DNA from: Pristionchus mayeri
Taxonomy: Eukaryota > Nematoda > Chromadorea > Rhabditida > Neodiplogasteridae
Assembly (NCBI GenBank): GCA_036245805.1
Contig: BTRK01000005.1
Span: 8,680,001-8,744,000, forward strand
Reading direction: 5' to 3'
DNA length: 64,000 nucleotides
The number at the start of each line of letters is the position of its first letter. Positions within the stretch are counted from its first letter, which is position 1. Made by a program: the position numbers and the translations under genes. The notes under the pieces are model-generated. The model was given only the letters and a program-made list of their open reading frames with translations, had not been told where the DNA came from and ran no database searches. Below, piece after piece: positions 23,911-33,744 of the stretch.

Positions 23911-25063
23911 AATGCAGCAAAACGATTTAACTACGAACGATTCCAGAAGTGGATTTTGCGACTGGATTACGTCATTTCCTCTTTCGTCGGACTGATCCTC
24001 TACTGTACCCCACAGGCTGCCGGCGATTACGTCTTCGTAAGTAATGTCTTTAGAAATTACATGTACAAATGATACAGATTCTAGATGGTAGGCTTAGAAC
24101 TATTAATTGACATTTAATTAATTAAAATGATGATCAATTTGCAAAAATATCAATATGAAAATAACAAAACGTTTCTGCGTTCGGGGGGAATCGAACCCCC
24201 GTCGAATGCTTGGAAGGCATCCATGCTGACGATTACACCACGAACGCTGTTGAGGCGGATAGATTAGGAAGTGATCTCATCCCTCACAGCCGCGGGCAAC
24301 CGGTTTCAAGCGTGCCGCGGGGCTTTGTCATGCTTGTACCCACAAGAGTGTGCACCTTCTTGCTTTGTGTAGCTTTGCGTATTAATTTTTAAAACGTTTT
24401 GTCACTCCGCATATTGACGGACGATCTCTTTAATTCGCGATTGTTTATCGATTGTTCTCCTACTATTCTAAGATCAGCAACGGAAAACTGACGGCGTTCA
24501 CTGGCATCTACTACGGTGTGTGGGTGGGCAGCTTGTGGCGACTGGTGAGATGGAATTATAATTCGAAATTCGGGTCGCAGTGCCTTTGCAGCTCATAATC
24601 GATCGGCGTGCAGAATGATGCCGGAATTTGTGGGAACGCAGATAGTCGCGAGCGAGTGGTAAGGTGGTAATCTCACACATTTCTTCATAGAGATGTTTAC
24701 ATGAACCCATTATCGGTACTAGGAAGCCGATGATTCTTATCCTTTAGATATTGATGTTAGGTAATGTTGAGCCCCGATTTACAGCATTTCTGAGCTACAA
24801 ACTGAGCAGCTCTTCCCCCCACCTCGAAATATGTGTGTTATCTCATCAGGATTAGCGTAATTGTGATATTCTAAAAGCAAAGAACGTATGCGGAGAATTT
24901 TCTCTTACCTTCTCCAATTTGAGCTGTCATTTAATTGATGTTTTCGCAGTAAAAATAACGGTTATTGATAACTATTATATTTTGAAATTACATTTCAAAT
25001 GTTCAGTCAATAATCACGCTCCTCATGATGTGCCAAAGCACTCCTAACCTGATTGAACCGCAG
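23911..25063 (+). pseudogene. frameshifted paralog of the membrane protein gene (left)
   Basis: Four exon-like blocks match exons 1-4 of the gene at 38122: 23911-24036 (LDYVISSFVGLILYCTPQAA), 24473-24544 (FTGIYYGVWVGSLWRL), 24785 to about 24860 (AFLSYKLSS) and about 25008-25063 (ending STPNLIEPQ). In the third block one extra base in a C-run (CTCTTCCCCCCACC) relative to the intact gene shifts the frame and leads to a TAG. No later exons exist: an LTR-like sequence begins about 10 bp after the fourth block. It is therefore a truncated, frameshifted paralog rather than a working gene. Its first intron contains a tRNA-Gly gene on the other strand. Confidence 0.65.
24177..24247 (-). tRNA. tRNA-Gly(TCC), left copy
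   Basis: A full 71-nt cloverleaf. The acceptor stem GCGTTCG pairs perfectly with CGAACGC, the A-box is TGGTGTAATCGTCAGCA, the anticodon loop CTTCCAA sits in an ATGC/GCAT stem, and the T-arm is GGGGGTTCGATTCCCCC. Anticodon TCC gives glycine. It lies in an intron of the membrane-protein pseudogene on the opposite strand. A short T-run follows the gene. Confidence 0.95.
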
Positions 25064-25071
25064 GTCAGTAT

Positions 25072-25349
25072 TGTGTAGTTGGCCTGTCCCCAGACTCCAG
25101 GAGCATAGAGGGAATAGACTTTATCTACAGAAAGGGGGACAAGAGAAGAGGTCACATTGCACTCGTAACAGAGACGATAGAATGGGGAGGAATCATCCTT
25201 AAATAGGCACGAGGTCACATGTAAATCGGACATGCTAATGGACAGAGGGGAGAGGAGGGCGAGAGTACAACTCGAGGCAACGGGGGATAGTCTAGTCTGC
25301 ACGTATGCTAATTGACTATGGGGTACAAGGCCAGGGCCTTTACACAACA
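25072..25349 (-). mobile_element. LTR-like sequence (left arm)
   Basis: This is the mirror of 27515-27792. On the minus strand it begins TGTTGTGTAAAGG immediately after a purine-rich tract and ends near TACACA. No second LTR was found because the palindrome centre interrupts the element. Confidence 0.45.
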
Positions 25350-26283
25350 CCTCCCTCCAAGATTCAAACTGAGGGGTGAATCTGATAAATACTAGTCAAT
25401 TACAACGAGGCAATAATCAACGGGCCACGGTTGAAGCACTTTTGGTCATAGGGATTCTGTCGTTCTCCACTACTTCTGTGGGCTCGTTTATTCTTCGACG
25501 TTGCATTGCGAGACTCGACGAAACTCGGGTAGACGCCCTCGTAGGTGCACACTTGAACACGATGCAGATGTCGTTGCACTTGAACTCGATGACGATGCCG
25601 TTGCACTTGAACTCGGTATCGCTTCTGGGGTGGGCGAACACACGCTTTCCTCAGTGATGGTCTTCGGCAGGATCTCACTATCCTCCATAACACACTTTCA
25701 GGATATTTCCAATCCACAGGGTCGACCGATTCAACCACCTGTGTTCACACTACACACTTCTCGAACAACAACAGCGTGTGTCCAGATTCCTTCTATGCAC
25801 TTTCGTGCCTTCTCAGACTAACGTTCCATTCCCGGAAACGCTTCCGATTTCTCGCTTTCTTTGAGGTCAGGATACTCGCCATTTGCTCGAACACAAACGT
25901 CCTTCTTGGGGCGGTCCGCTTTTTCCCTCTCTCAGAAATCACGAGACTCAACGTGACTCCCCGTCGGGTGTGGTCATTTCAGGCCACGACGCTATTTCCG
26001 TCCATTCACTTCAACCTAGCGCCACCAGCTAATTCGATCTGGTTTTGTTCACTCAGTACTATCACTGCCTCCGCTCACAGCAACGACTTATTAGCCCCCG
26101 GATCCGTGCTATGCGCCTTGCCAAACGGCAACGTCTCGACTTATTAGCCACAGGCATCCGTGCTACACGCACACCTGATCTTGCAGACCATCACAATGAT
26201 CAGTCACTGATACAACGAGTGATCCCTTATCCTGGTCAATCACCGTTCTCTCGGGCAGTCCCAAACGTAGGTCAACTGCTGCT
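25350..26283 (-). mobile_element. putative internal region of the LTR-like element (left)
   Basis: This is the mirror of 26581-27514. Open frames occur on both strands, including the same GTTCAAGTGCAACG near-repeat block (complement near 25550-25615), but none is a recognised retroelement protein. Confidence 0.35.
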
Positions 26284-26565
26284 TCCTCTAGTGATCCCTC
26301 TGCTAGGTCAATCACTAGTTTCTCGGCCGACATCCTCGTCGGAAAGTTCACGGACGACCCCATACTAGGTCAGTTTCCAGTTCGCTTGGCAGTACCAATC
26401 TTAGTCAACTGTTAGTGATCCCTACTAGAGGTCAATCACTACTCTCTCTAGCGACCCCTAAATATAGGTCAGTCGCTCTTCATCTCGGTCACTGCTAGTG
26501 ATCCCTAATATCACTACTCTCACGTCCTCTGACAACCCCAACAGGTCAGTCGCCGCTACTACATT
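26205..26565. repeat. degenerate ~40-bp tandem repeats at palindrome centre
   Basis: Recurring words are GTGATCCCT, TAGGTCA(A/G)TCACT and TCTCTCG, spaced roughly 35-45 bp apart. Examples start near 26219, 26296, 26423, 26470 and 26504. Units are strongly diverged and some are shortened. The array straddles the left inner edge and fills most of the spacer. Short direct repeats of this kind could have served as the site of the inverted join. Confidence 0.6.
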
Positions 26566-26580
26566 CAGTTTCCTGGAATC
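26284..26580. other. palindrome spacer (297 bp)
   Basis: This is the only sequence between the arms without an inverted partner. It consists of degenerate short repeats based on AGGTCAATCACT and AGTGATCCCT, which continue into the inner end of the left arm. No convincing gene is present. Confidence 0.85.
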
Positions 26581-27514
26581 AGCAGCAGTTGACCTACGTT
26601 TGGGACTGCCCGAGAGAACGGTGATTGACCAGGATAAGGGATCACTCGTTGTATCAGTGACTGATCATTGTGATGGTCTGCAAGATCAGGTGTGCGTGTA
26701 GCACGGATGCCTGTGGCTAATAAGTCGAGACGTTGCCGTTTGGCAAGGCGCATAGCACGGATCCGGGGGCTAATAAGTCGTTGCTGTGAGCGGAGGCAGT
26801 GATAGTACTGAGTGAACAAAACCAGATCGAATTAGCTGGTGGCGCTAGGTTGAAGTGAATGGACGGAAATAGCGTCGTGGCCTGAAATGACCACACCCGA
26901 CGGGGAGTCACGTTGAGTCTCGTGATTTCTGAGAGAGGGAAAAAGCGGACCGCCCCAAGAAGGACGTTTGTGTTCGAGCAAATGGCGAGTATCCTGACCT
27001 CAAAGAAAGCGAGAAATCGGAAGCGTTTCCGGGAATGGAACGTTAGTCTGAGAAGGCACGAAAGTGCATAGAAGGAATCTGGACACACGCTGTTGTTGTT
27101 CGAGAAGTGTGTAGTGTGAACACAGGTGGTTGAATCGGTCGACCCTGTGGATTGGAAATATCCTGAAAGTGTGTTATGGAGGATAGTGAGATCCTGCCGA
27201 AGACCATCACTGAGGAAAGCGTGTGTTCGCCCACCCCAGAAGCGATACCGAGTTCAAGTGCAACGGCATCGTCATCGAGTTCAAGTGCAACGACATCTGC
27301 ATCGTGTTCAAGTGTGCACCTACGAGGGCGTCTACCCGAGTTTCGTCGAGTCTCGCAATGCAACGTCGAAGAATAAACGAGCCCACAGAAGTAGTGGAGA
27401 ACGACAAAATCCCTATGACCAAAAGTGCTTCAACCGTGGCCCGTTGATTATTGCCTCGTTGTAATTGACTAGTATTTATCAGATTCACCCCTCAGTTTGA
27501 ATCTTGGAGGGAGG
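26581..27514 (+). mobile_element. putative internal region of the LTR-like element (right)
   Basis: DNA between the palindrome's inner edge and the polypurine-like tract. Overlapping open frames occur, one encoding Ser/Thr-rich low-complexity protein from near-repeats of GAGTTCAAGTGCAACG (about 27250-27315). No protease, reverse transcriptase or integrase motif was found. The mirror is 25350-26283. Confidence 0.35.
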
Positions 27515-27792
27515 TGTTGTGTAAAGGCCCTGGCCTTGTACCCCATAGTCAATTAGCATACGTGCAGACTAGACTATCCCCCGTTGCCTCGAGTTGTACT
27601 CTCGCCCTCCTCTCCCCTCTGTCCATTAGCATGTCCGATTTACATGTGACCTCGTGCCTATTTAAGGATGATTCCTCCCCATTCTATCGTCTCTGTTACG
27701 AGTGCAATGTGACCTCTTCTCTTGTCCCCCTTTCTGTAGATAAAGTCTATTCCCTCTATGCTCCTGGAGTCTGGGGACAGGCCAACTACACA
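27515..27792 (+). mobile_element. LTR-like sequence (right arm)
   Basis: About 278 bp starting TGTTGTGTAAAGG and ending CAACTACACA, so it has TG...CA termini. It is preceded directly by GGAGGGAGG, a polypurine-tract-like stretch as found before a 3' LTR. A TATTTAAGG box lies at about 27658. It directly abuts the fourth exon of the membrane-protein pseudogene, as an insertion would. The partner LTR and the pol gene are missing, so this remains a proposal. Confidence 0.45.
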
Positions 27793-27800
27793 ATACTGAC

Positions 27801-28953
27801 CTGCGGTTCAATCAGGTTAGGAGTGCTTTGGCACATCATGAGGAGCGTGATTATTGACTGAACATTTGAAATGTAATTTCAAAATATAATAGTTATCAAT
27901 AACCGTTATTTTTACTGCGAAAACATCAATTAAATGACAGCTCAAATTGGAGAAGGTAAGAGAAAATTCTCCGCATACGTTCTTTGCTTTTAGAATATCA
28001 CAATTACGCTAATCCTGATGAGATAACACACATATTTCGAGGTGGGGGGAAGAGCTGCTCAGTTTGTAGCTCAGAAATGCTGTAAATCGGGGCTCAACAT
28101 TACCTAACATCAATATCTAAAGGATAAGAATCATCGGCTTCCTAGTACCGATAATGGGTTCATGTAAACATCTCTATGAAGAAATGTGTGAGATTACCAC
28201 CTTACCACTCGCTCGCGACTATCTGCGTTCCCACAAATTCCGGCATCATTCTGCACGCCGATCGATTATGAGCTGCAAAGGCACTGCGACCCGAATTTCG
28301 AATTATAATTCCATCTCACCAGTCGCCACAAGCTGCCCACCCACACACCGTAGTAGATGCCAGTGAACGCCGTCAGTTTTCCGTTGCTGATCTTAGAATA
28401 GTAGGAGAACAATCGATAAACAATCGCGAATTAAAGAGATCGTCCGTCAATATGCGGAGTGACAAAACGTTTTAAAAATTAATACGCAAAGCTACACAAA
28501 GCAAGAAGGTGCACACTCTTGTGGGTACAAGCATGACAAAGCCCCGCGGCACGCTTGAAACCGGTTGCCCGCGGCTGTGAGGGATGAGATCACTTCCTAA
28601 TCTATCCGCCTCAACAGCGTTCGTGGTGTAATCGTCAGCATGGATGCCTTCCAAGCATTCGACGGGGGTTCGATTCCCCCCGAACGCAGAAACGTTTTGT
28701 TATTTTCATATTGATATTTTTGCAAATTGATCATCATTTTAATTAATTAAATGTCAATTAATAGTTCTAAGCCTACCATCTAGAATCTGTATCATTTGTA
28801 CATGTAATTTCTAAAGACATTACTTACGAAGACGTAATCGCCGGCAGCCTGTGGGGTACAGTAGAGGATCAGTCCGACGAAAGAGGAAATGACGTAATCC
28901 AGTCGCAAAATCCACTTCTGGAATCGTTCGTAGTTAAATCGTTTTGCTGCATT
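27801..28953 (-). pseudogene. frameshifted paralog of the membrane protein gene (right)
   Basis: This is the mirror copy of 23911-25063 with the same C-run frameshift and the same truncation by the LTR-like element. Confidence 0.65.
28617..28687 (+). tRNA. tRNA-Gly(TCC), right copy
   Basis: Identical to the left copy: a complete cloverleaf with a paired seven-base acceptor stem and anticodon TCC. No base difference between the copies was seen. Confidence 0.95.
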
Positions 28954-29599
28954 CTAATGCACGCAACGTAGCACAGTATGTCGTAGTCGATTCAAAATTG
29001 ACGATGTCTTCCTTCATCCATTATAGCACTAGAGAAGGGAAAACCGATGTCACTAAAAGGCGTCTGAGGCCGAAGGAGGATCAGATTATGCAAGACGCGC
29101 ATTGAACGGTTGTAAACGAAATAAAGAAGAAGCGTGTTTTCCAGTTAGTGGCAGCTAAGATCTAGAACGATATGCGGTCCGAAAAAAATAGGAAAAAATG
29201 ATATCAACTGAAGTAAGCGAGATTAGTCACACCGATGAGGCCGACCTGGTTCGATAAAAATAAAAATCACTCGATATCTCGGGAATATAATAATAATAAC
29301 GCATCAGAGATATCAATGATCGAACGATGGCCTGAAAAAACATTGGATCTTATTCGAGCAGTTGAGCCACCAAGAAGAAGTCTGCGACTCAATAATTTAG
29401 TCGATCGATTCCCGCCTCTCTGGGAGATAGCCACGTCTCACTTTTCTCTCCTTTCGCTTCTTCTGTGTCTGAAATCCTTTAAGTGTACTCAATGGATCAC
29501 TGATCAGTCGCTCGTCATTGCTCACACTCTTTTGCTTTCCGATTAGTCAGAGTGATCGGGAAATGAAGAGAGTGACCCCGTCAACTTTATATCCATGTA

Positions 29600-32197
29600 T
29601 GTCTCTATAAAACGCTTCTTCCCACTCATATTTCCACCCAAGTCATCCTTCTTTTTTCCCCTTCTCCTTATCCTACCCTTCTCATCTGCCCACTCTTCAT
29701 CCTTCTCTCATCCGCTTTCGATGTTCGTCCCGCTCCGAGACACGCGATCAACAAGCACATCGACACCCTCAAGATTTACCAGGTTTGTTTGTTTTTGTTG
29801 TTGTTTTTTTTAGTGAGAACTGGGCTTTTGGCTCTGTTTTCTAATCGGGGTCCCATCTGCAAATCGGGGTCCCTGAAAGGGGTCCTTCAGGCAGTCATGG
29901 GACACCGATTCGAAAACAGAACCAGGCGTTGTCTTCAACTCGTCATTTTCAATTGTGAATTAGACTTTCTGTGTGCGTGTCTGCACCCTTAGTATCTTAA
30001 CTATTGGGGTGTCCGGAAAGTTCGTATAATGCTTCGGAAAAAGTCAGTTCGCGATCAAATGCAGTGATTGCGCAATCTGTTTGTCAACAATGTATTGCGT
30101 CACTCTGACGTTAAGTGGGATGTGGGTTGGATCAGTCTCGTAGTTTCTACACTTGTTGAAGTGGTGAAGTATAGCCGATATGTTGATACAGTTGTGTTGA
30201 ATTACTGTCGGAAATCGCTCCATCGTAGATCGGATCTTCGATGGACAGATTCCATAATAGACATGTGCGATGAGTGAATCATGTATAATAACCCAGCGAA
30301 GAGACAACAGTGTTTCGAAACCGATGCGAAGCACAAACCCGTTCCCTTGAAGAAAATGAGGAAATTCACTGATTCTTTCTATCATTACTTGTTCCGATCT
30401 AATAAGAGATCCTTCCTACTGGAACCGCCATCAATGCCGACCTCTTCTCTGAACAACTGGAAGAAGTCGCGATCAGAGTCCCTCCCAGACTCCTGAACCA
30501 GGGCAAAATTCTTCTTCTGATGGACAATGCTCGCCCACATCGAGCGAAGATGACCCAGAAGAAAATGGACGAGCTGAAGATCGAGAGGATTCCCCATCCA
30601 CCGTATTCCCCGGATCTCTCCCCATGCGACTACCACTGCTTCCGCTCTCTCTCTGACTTCTGCAAAGGAAAGAAGTTCAAGAATCGAGATGAAGTTGTGA
30701 GGGCTTTCGTGAACTGGGCGGTCTCGAAGAAACCCGCATTCTGGAAGAGAAGAATCGAGACCATGCCCAATCGCTGGAGGGAGGTAGTGAGAAAGAAGGG
30801 GGCATACATTGGTCACTGAGAATTGTAAAGCATTGAATAAAAAATAAAAACAAAAAATTATACGAACTTTCCGGACACCCCAATAATTGGGTATATTCGT
30901 GTATCATAATGTAATAAAAATTGAGATCTATTGATCTCTCAAATCCTAAATCCTCTATTTTCCTTCATTTTTTCAGGAGTTTTGCCGCCTGACCAGAGGC
31001 TCCCTTCTTCCCTTGTCGGATCTCGTCGACAAGAAGCTCACAACGCCCGTTTTTAAGCTTATGTCAGTATTCAGTAAAGCTCGGGAAAAAAGAATCTGCT
31101 CTGATTACTCTTACCACACGAACGGTCGACCTCACATGGGAATGGTCTGACGACACATGCCCCGATCTTCACCAAAATTGGAAGGTATACTAAACCGACT
31201 GTGCTGAATTCAACTCCGTTGTTAAAATCTGCCAAATAGGTCATTAAAAATCGATAAATCCTCTCGAGGTATACGAATAGTCATATACTCGACCTTAAGG
31301 AGGTTCGCTGATTGAGTGGGGTAGTGTTGTGACTGGTTCCAGAAAAAAAACTTTTAAAATTTGTTTTTCATACTTCGACATTGATCTTGGACAAAAAAAA
31401 ACAAAAAGCAAAAAGGCTTGGTCATGGGCAGGAGTCGAACCCCCTACGACCGGGCGTTGCTCCTCATCCACCCCTCTAGGCCACCACAGAGTTAAGTGAG
31501 GAGCTGAAGAATCTCCTAACATCTCAATGGAAAATTATCGATTTTTTCAATGACCTATTTGGCAGAATTTGAAAACGGATTTGGAATCAGCATAGTCGAT
31601 TTAGTATACCCTCCAATTTTGGTGAAGATCGAAAAAAGTGTCCAGAGACCAAGCCCATGTCAGCGAAGACTGACGATATTAAAATCAAATTCTATTTTTT
31701 CGACGAAATTAAGAACAAATTTCACGTAAACTAAATTACCAGAAACGAATGCATTAAAGAATCTCATTGAAAACATTTTTTCACCAACACTCTACAGGTG
31801 CAAGGCAGCCTACTGCCATCTCGACGAGGATCTCACGGAGTGCAATGACGCCTGCAACAAAGTGGTCCCACTTGTCAACGTGATCAAGGTTGACCGGCAA
31901 CTGCTCAACCCCAGCTTCAAAACTCCCTCAGTCAATGAAGAAGCTTGCCGGGCTGAGTAAGTCTGATAAATCCTAATCATTTTTTGGATGGAAGAGTTTC
32001 CATCCATAATTTCTAGAGTTGGATGGCAGCACTTGAGATAATAATATAACAAAAACATGTTTAGGTGCGCTGGTTTCTTCGGAGGAAAGGCCACGAGTGC
32101 TCGAAGTTGCGCCATTCTCTGCTCTACTCATTTCTCCTTCGAGAACAGAGTCGAGTACGAAGCAGAGTTCAAGCGGCTCTTCGTCAAGATTCTCTAG
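29600..32197 (+). CDS. predicted secreted cysteine-rich protein (right copy)
   Basis: Four exon blocks join in phase: a first block ending SAFDVRPAPRHAINKHIDTL at a donor near 29783; 30979 to about 31063 (EFCRLTRGSLLPLSDLVDKK, donor GTCAGT); 31799-31957 (CKAAYCHLDEDLTECNDACN, donor GTAAGT); and 32065-32197 (CAGFFGGKATSARSCAILCS, stop TAG 32195-32197). The product has about nine cysteines spread over three exons, suggesting disulfides and export. A hydrophobic Leu/Pro/Phe-rich stretch precedes SAFD, fitting a signal peptide. No ATG lies in that frame, so the first exon or start is unresolved; an ATG at 29595 opens the neighbouring frame. The first long intron carries a mariner and the second a foldback element. 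The family is not recognised. Confidence 0.55.
30004..30883 (+). mobile_element. short mariner-like element, decayed (right)
   Basis: This is the mirror copy of the 880-bp mariner, with the same inverted repeats and TA flanks. At least three single-base differences from the left copy were seen, for example the codon giving KRRIET rather than KRGIET. Confidence 0.85.
31131..31656. mobile_element. foldback element with internal tRNA-like core (right)
   Basis: This is the mirror copy of 21208-21733 in the intron between the second and third exons of the right-arm gene. Confidence 0.65.
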
Positions 32198-32641
32198 GCA
32201 GCAGAATCGTAGAGCATCGACTATTCACCTATCCTTACTTGAATAAATTTTCTGCTCAGCTAAGTTCTAAAATAGCTTTCTAATGATCAAATTTTTCTGT
32301 CATACAGTGGATCGCTTAGCATTATCATGCTTCATTATGCGTGTTTTCTTATCGGCTGACAAGAGAAAGATAATGAAGCGATTATTCTTGCAAAGTCATC
32401 CCTAACATGCATAATCAATTCTCATGATGATCACTTTCGACTATGTGATAAATTTTCTGCAGCTTTATGCACATTTGAGTGTAGATTATATTTTTGGATT
32501 ATTTGTAGTAACATTTCATCAGTACTTCTTAGCAGGATTTTTGCTTTTGCACTTTTTCTGATATTTAAAGAAGGAGTGTCAGCAAAGTTAAATTTTTGAA
32601 GCTGCCATAACCACGACTTAGACAATCACCCAACGATCATA

Positions 32642-33105
32642 GTTGTAGCGCATTTTCCGATCCTCGGGAATGGCCCATGAAGATGATGTTCTCCTGGAGT
32701 CCGAGTTTTGTCATTAGAGCCTAAATAAGAATGGATATCCCACAGGTGACATCCTTTCTTTTAAACATTATGACAATTTGGCTAACCAAGGATGTACAAT
32801 ATTCGAACGAACAACATCTATTAATCGTACGTAGAAAAGAGTAAGTACCTCCACAAACGTGTTCCGCTCTACATTGTCGTGTTTGAGCTGGCGAAGATCT
32901 GGAATTTTATTGGCATAACTTGTCATACACATCCTAACAATGCCAATGGAAAAATGCAAAAATGCAATGGAACTTCAAATTTCCAAAAGTAAACTACCTT
33001 TACCTTGACTGTAACCGAAGCCGGGATAGTTGACTCCAATTATTCGAACTCCTGCTTGCTGCAGTCGTGGAGTGATGTATTTCCAGTCATGATACGAGAT
33101 TAGTC
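32642..33105 (-). pseudogene. hydrolase core fragment between D repeats (right)
   Basis: This is the mirror copy of 19759-20222. The flanking D repeats lie at 32424-32641 and 33121-33341. It is non-functional for the same reasons. Confidence 0.75.
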
Positions 33106-33369
33106 GACTATCCACATCATCAATTCTCATAATCACTTTCGACTATGTGATAAATTTTCTGCAGATTTATGCACATTTGAGTGCAGATTATATTTTTGGA
33201 TTTTTTAGCAACATTTCATCAGTGCTTCTTTGCAGGAATTTTGCTTTTGCACTTTTTCTGATATTTAAAGAAGGAGTGTCATCAAAGTTAAATTTTTGAA
33301 GCTGCCATAACCACGACTTAGACAATCACCCAACGATCATAGCGCGAGCTAAGAGGATAGGCAAAGGTC

Positions 33370-33436
33370 AATCGCATAGCTCAGTGGTAAAGCAGTCGCC
33401 GCGTAATCGGAAGGTTGCGGGTTCGAATCCCACCAG
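33370..33436 (+). repeat. tRNA-like sequence (degenerate), right arm
   Basis: This is the mirror of 19428-19494 with the same internal boxes and the same unpaired acceptor ends. Confidence 0.6.
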
Positions 33437-33744
33437 TTTTTGAAAATTCTTCTAGATATTTGAATTCCCGCACGTCCCTTCCCTTCAAACCCTCCTTGGC
33501 ATTCTGCCAACTAATGTTAACTCTGTTAAAATAGAGATACGCATTTGAAATTTTCAGAATCTCTTATGATTGTACAAAGGTCGGTCATGATTATGACAAC
33601 GTCAAAATTTAAACTTTGCTGTCCTTCTTTAAATTATTTAAATTCACAAAGTAAATTGTCCGATCTTAGAAGTTGCGTTTTAACAACAACGATTGTTAAA
33701 AATGATTATTAGAGAGGAAAGGTGAAAACTTCAATAAAGTAAGA

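Larger units (their letters stand above)
1206..26283 (+). repeat. left arm of giant palindrome
   Basis: From 1206 to 26283 the sequence is the reverse complement of 26581-40690, apart from extra tandem units at about 6457-17424. Mapping is x to 41896-x for 1206 to about 6716 and x to 52864-x for about 17425 to 26283. The outer break is sharp: the arms agree up to TTACCTTTTA (right) and its complement (left), then diverge. Only scattered single-base differences were seen by eye. Every gene and transposon in one arm is present in the other, so the transposons pre-date the duplication. Confidence 0.95.

Noticed and set aside
25400..25821. ORFs of 93-112 codons near the palindrome centre (also 27043-27464)
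   Set aside because: Several frames are open on both strands over Ser/Arg/Asp-type codon near-repeats (GTTCAAGTGCAACG); they are low-complexity with no retroelement motif, so they were not called as genes.
26820..26870. TGGCGCTAGGTTG-like word as a retroviral-type primer binding site
   Set aside because: The sequence before it does not resemble the LTR at 27515-27792, so the position does not fit a 5' LTR end.
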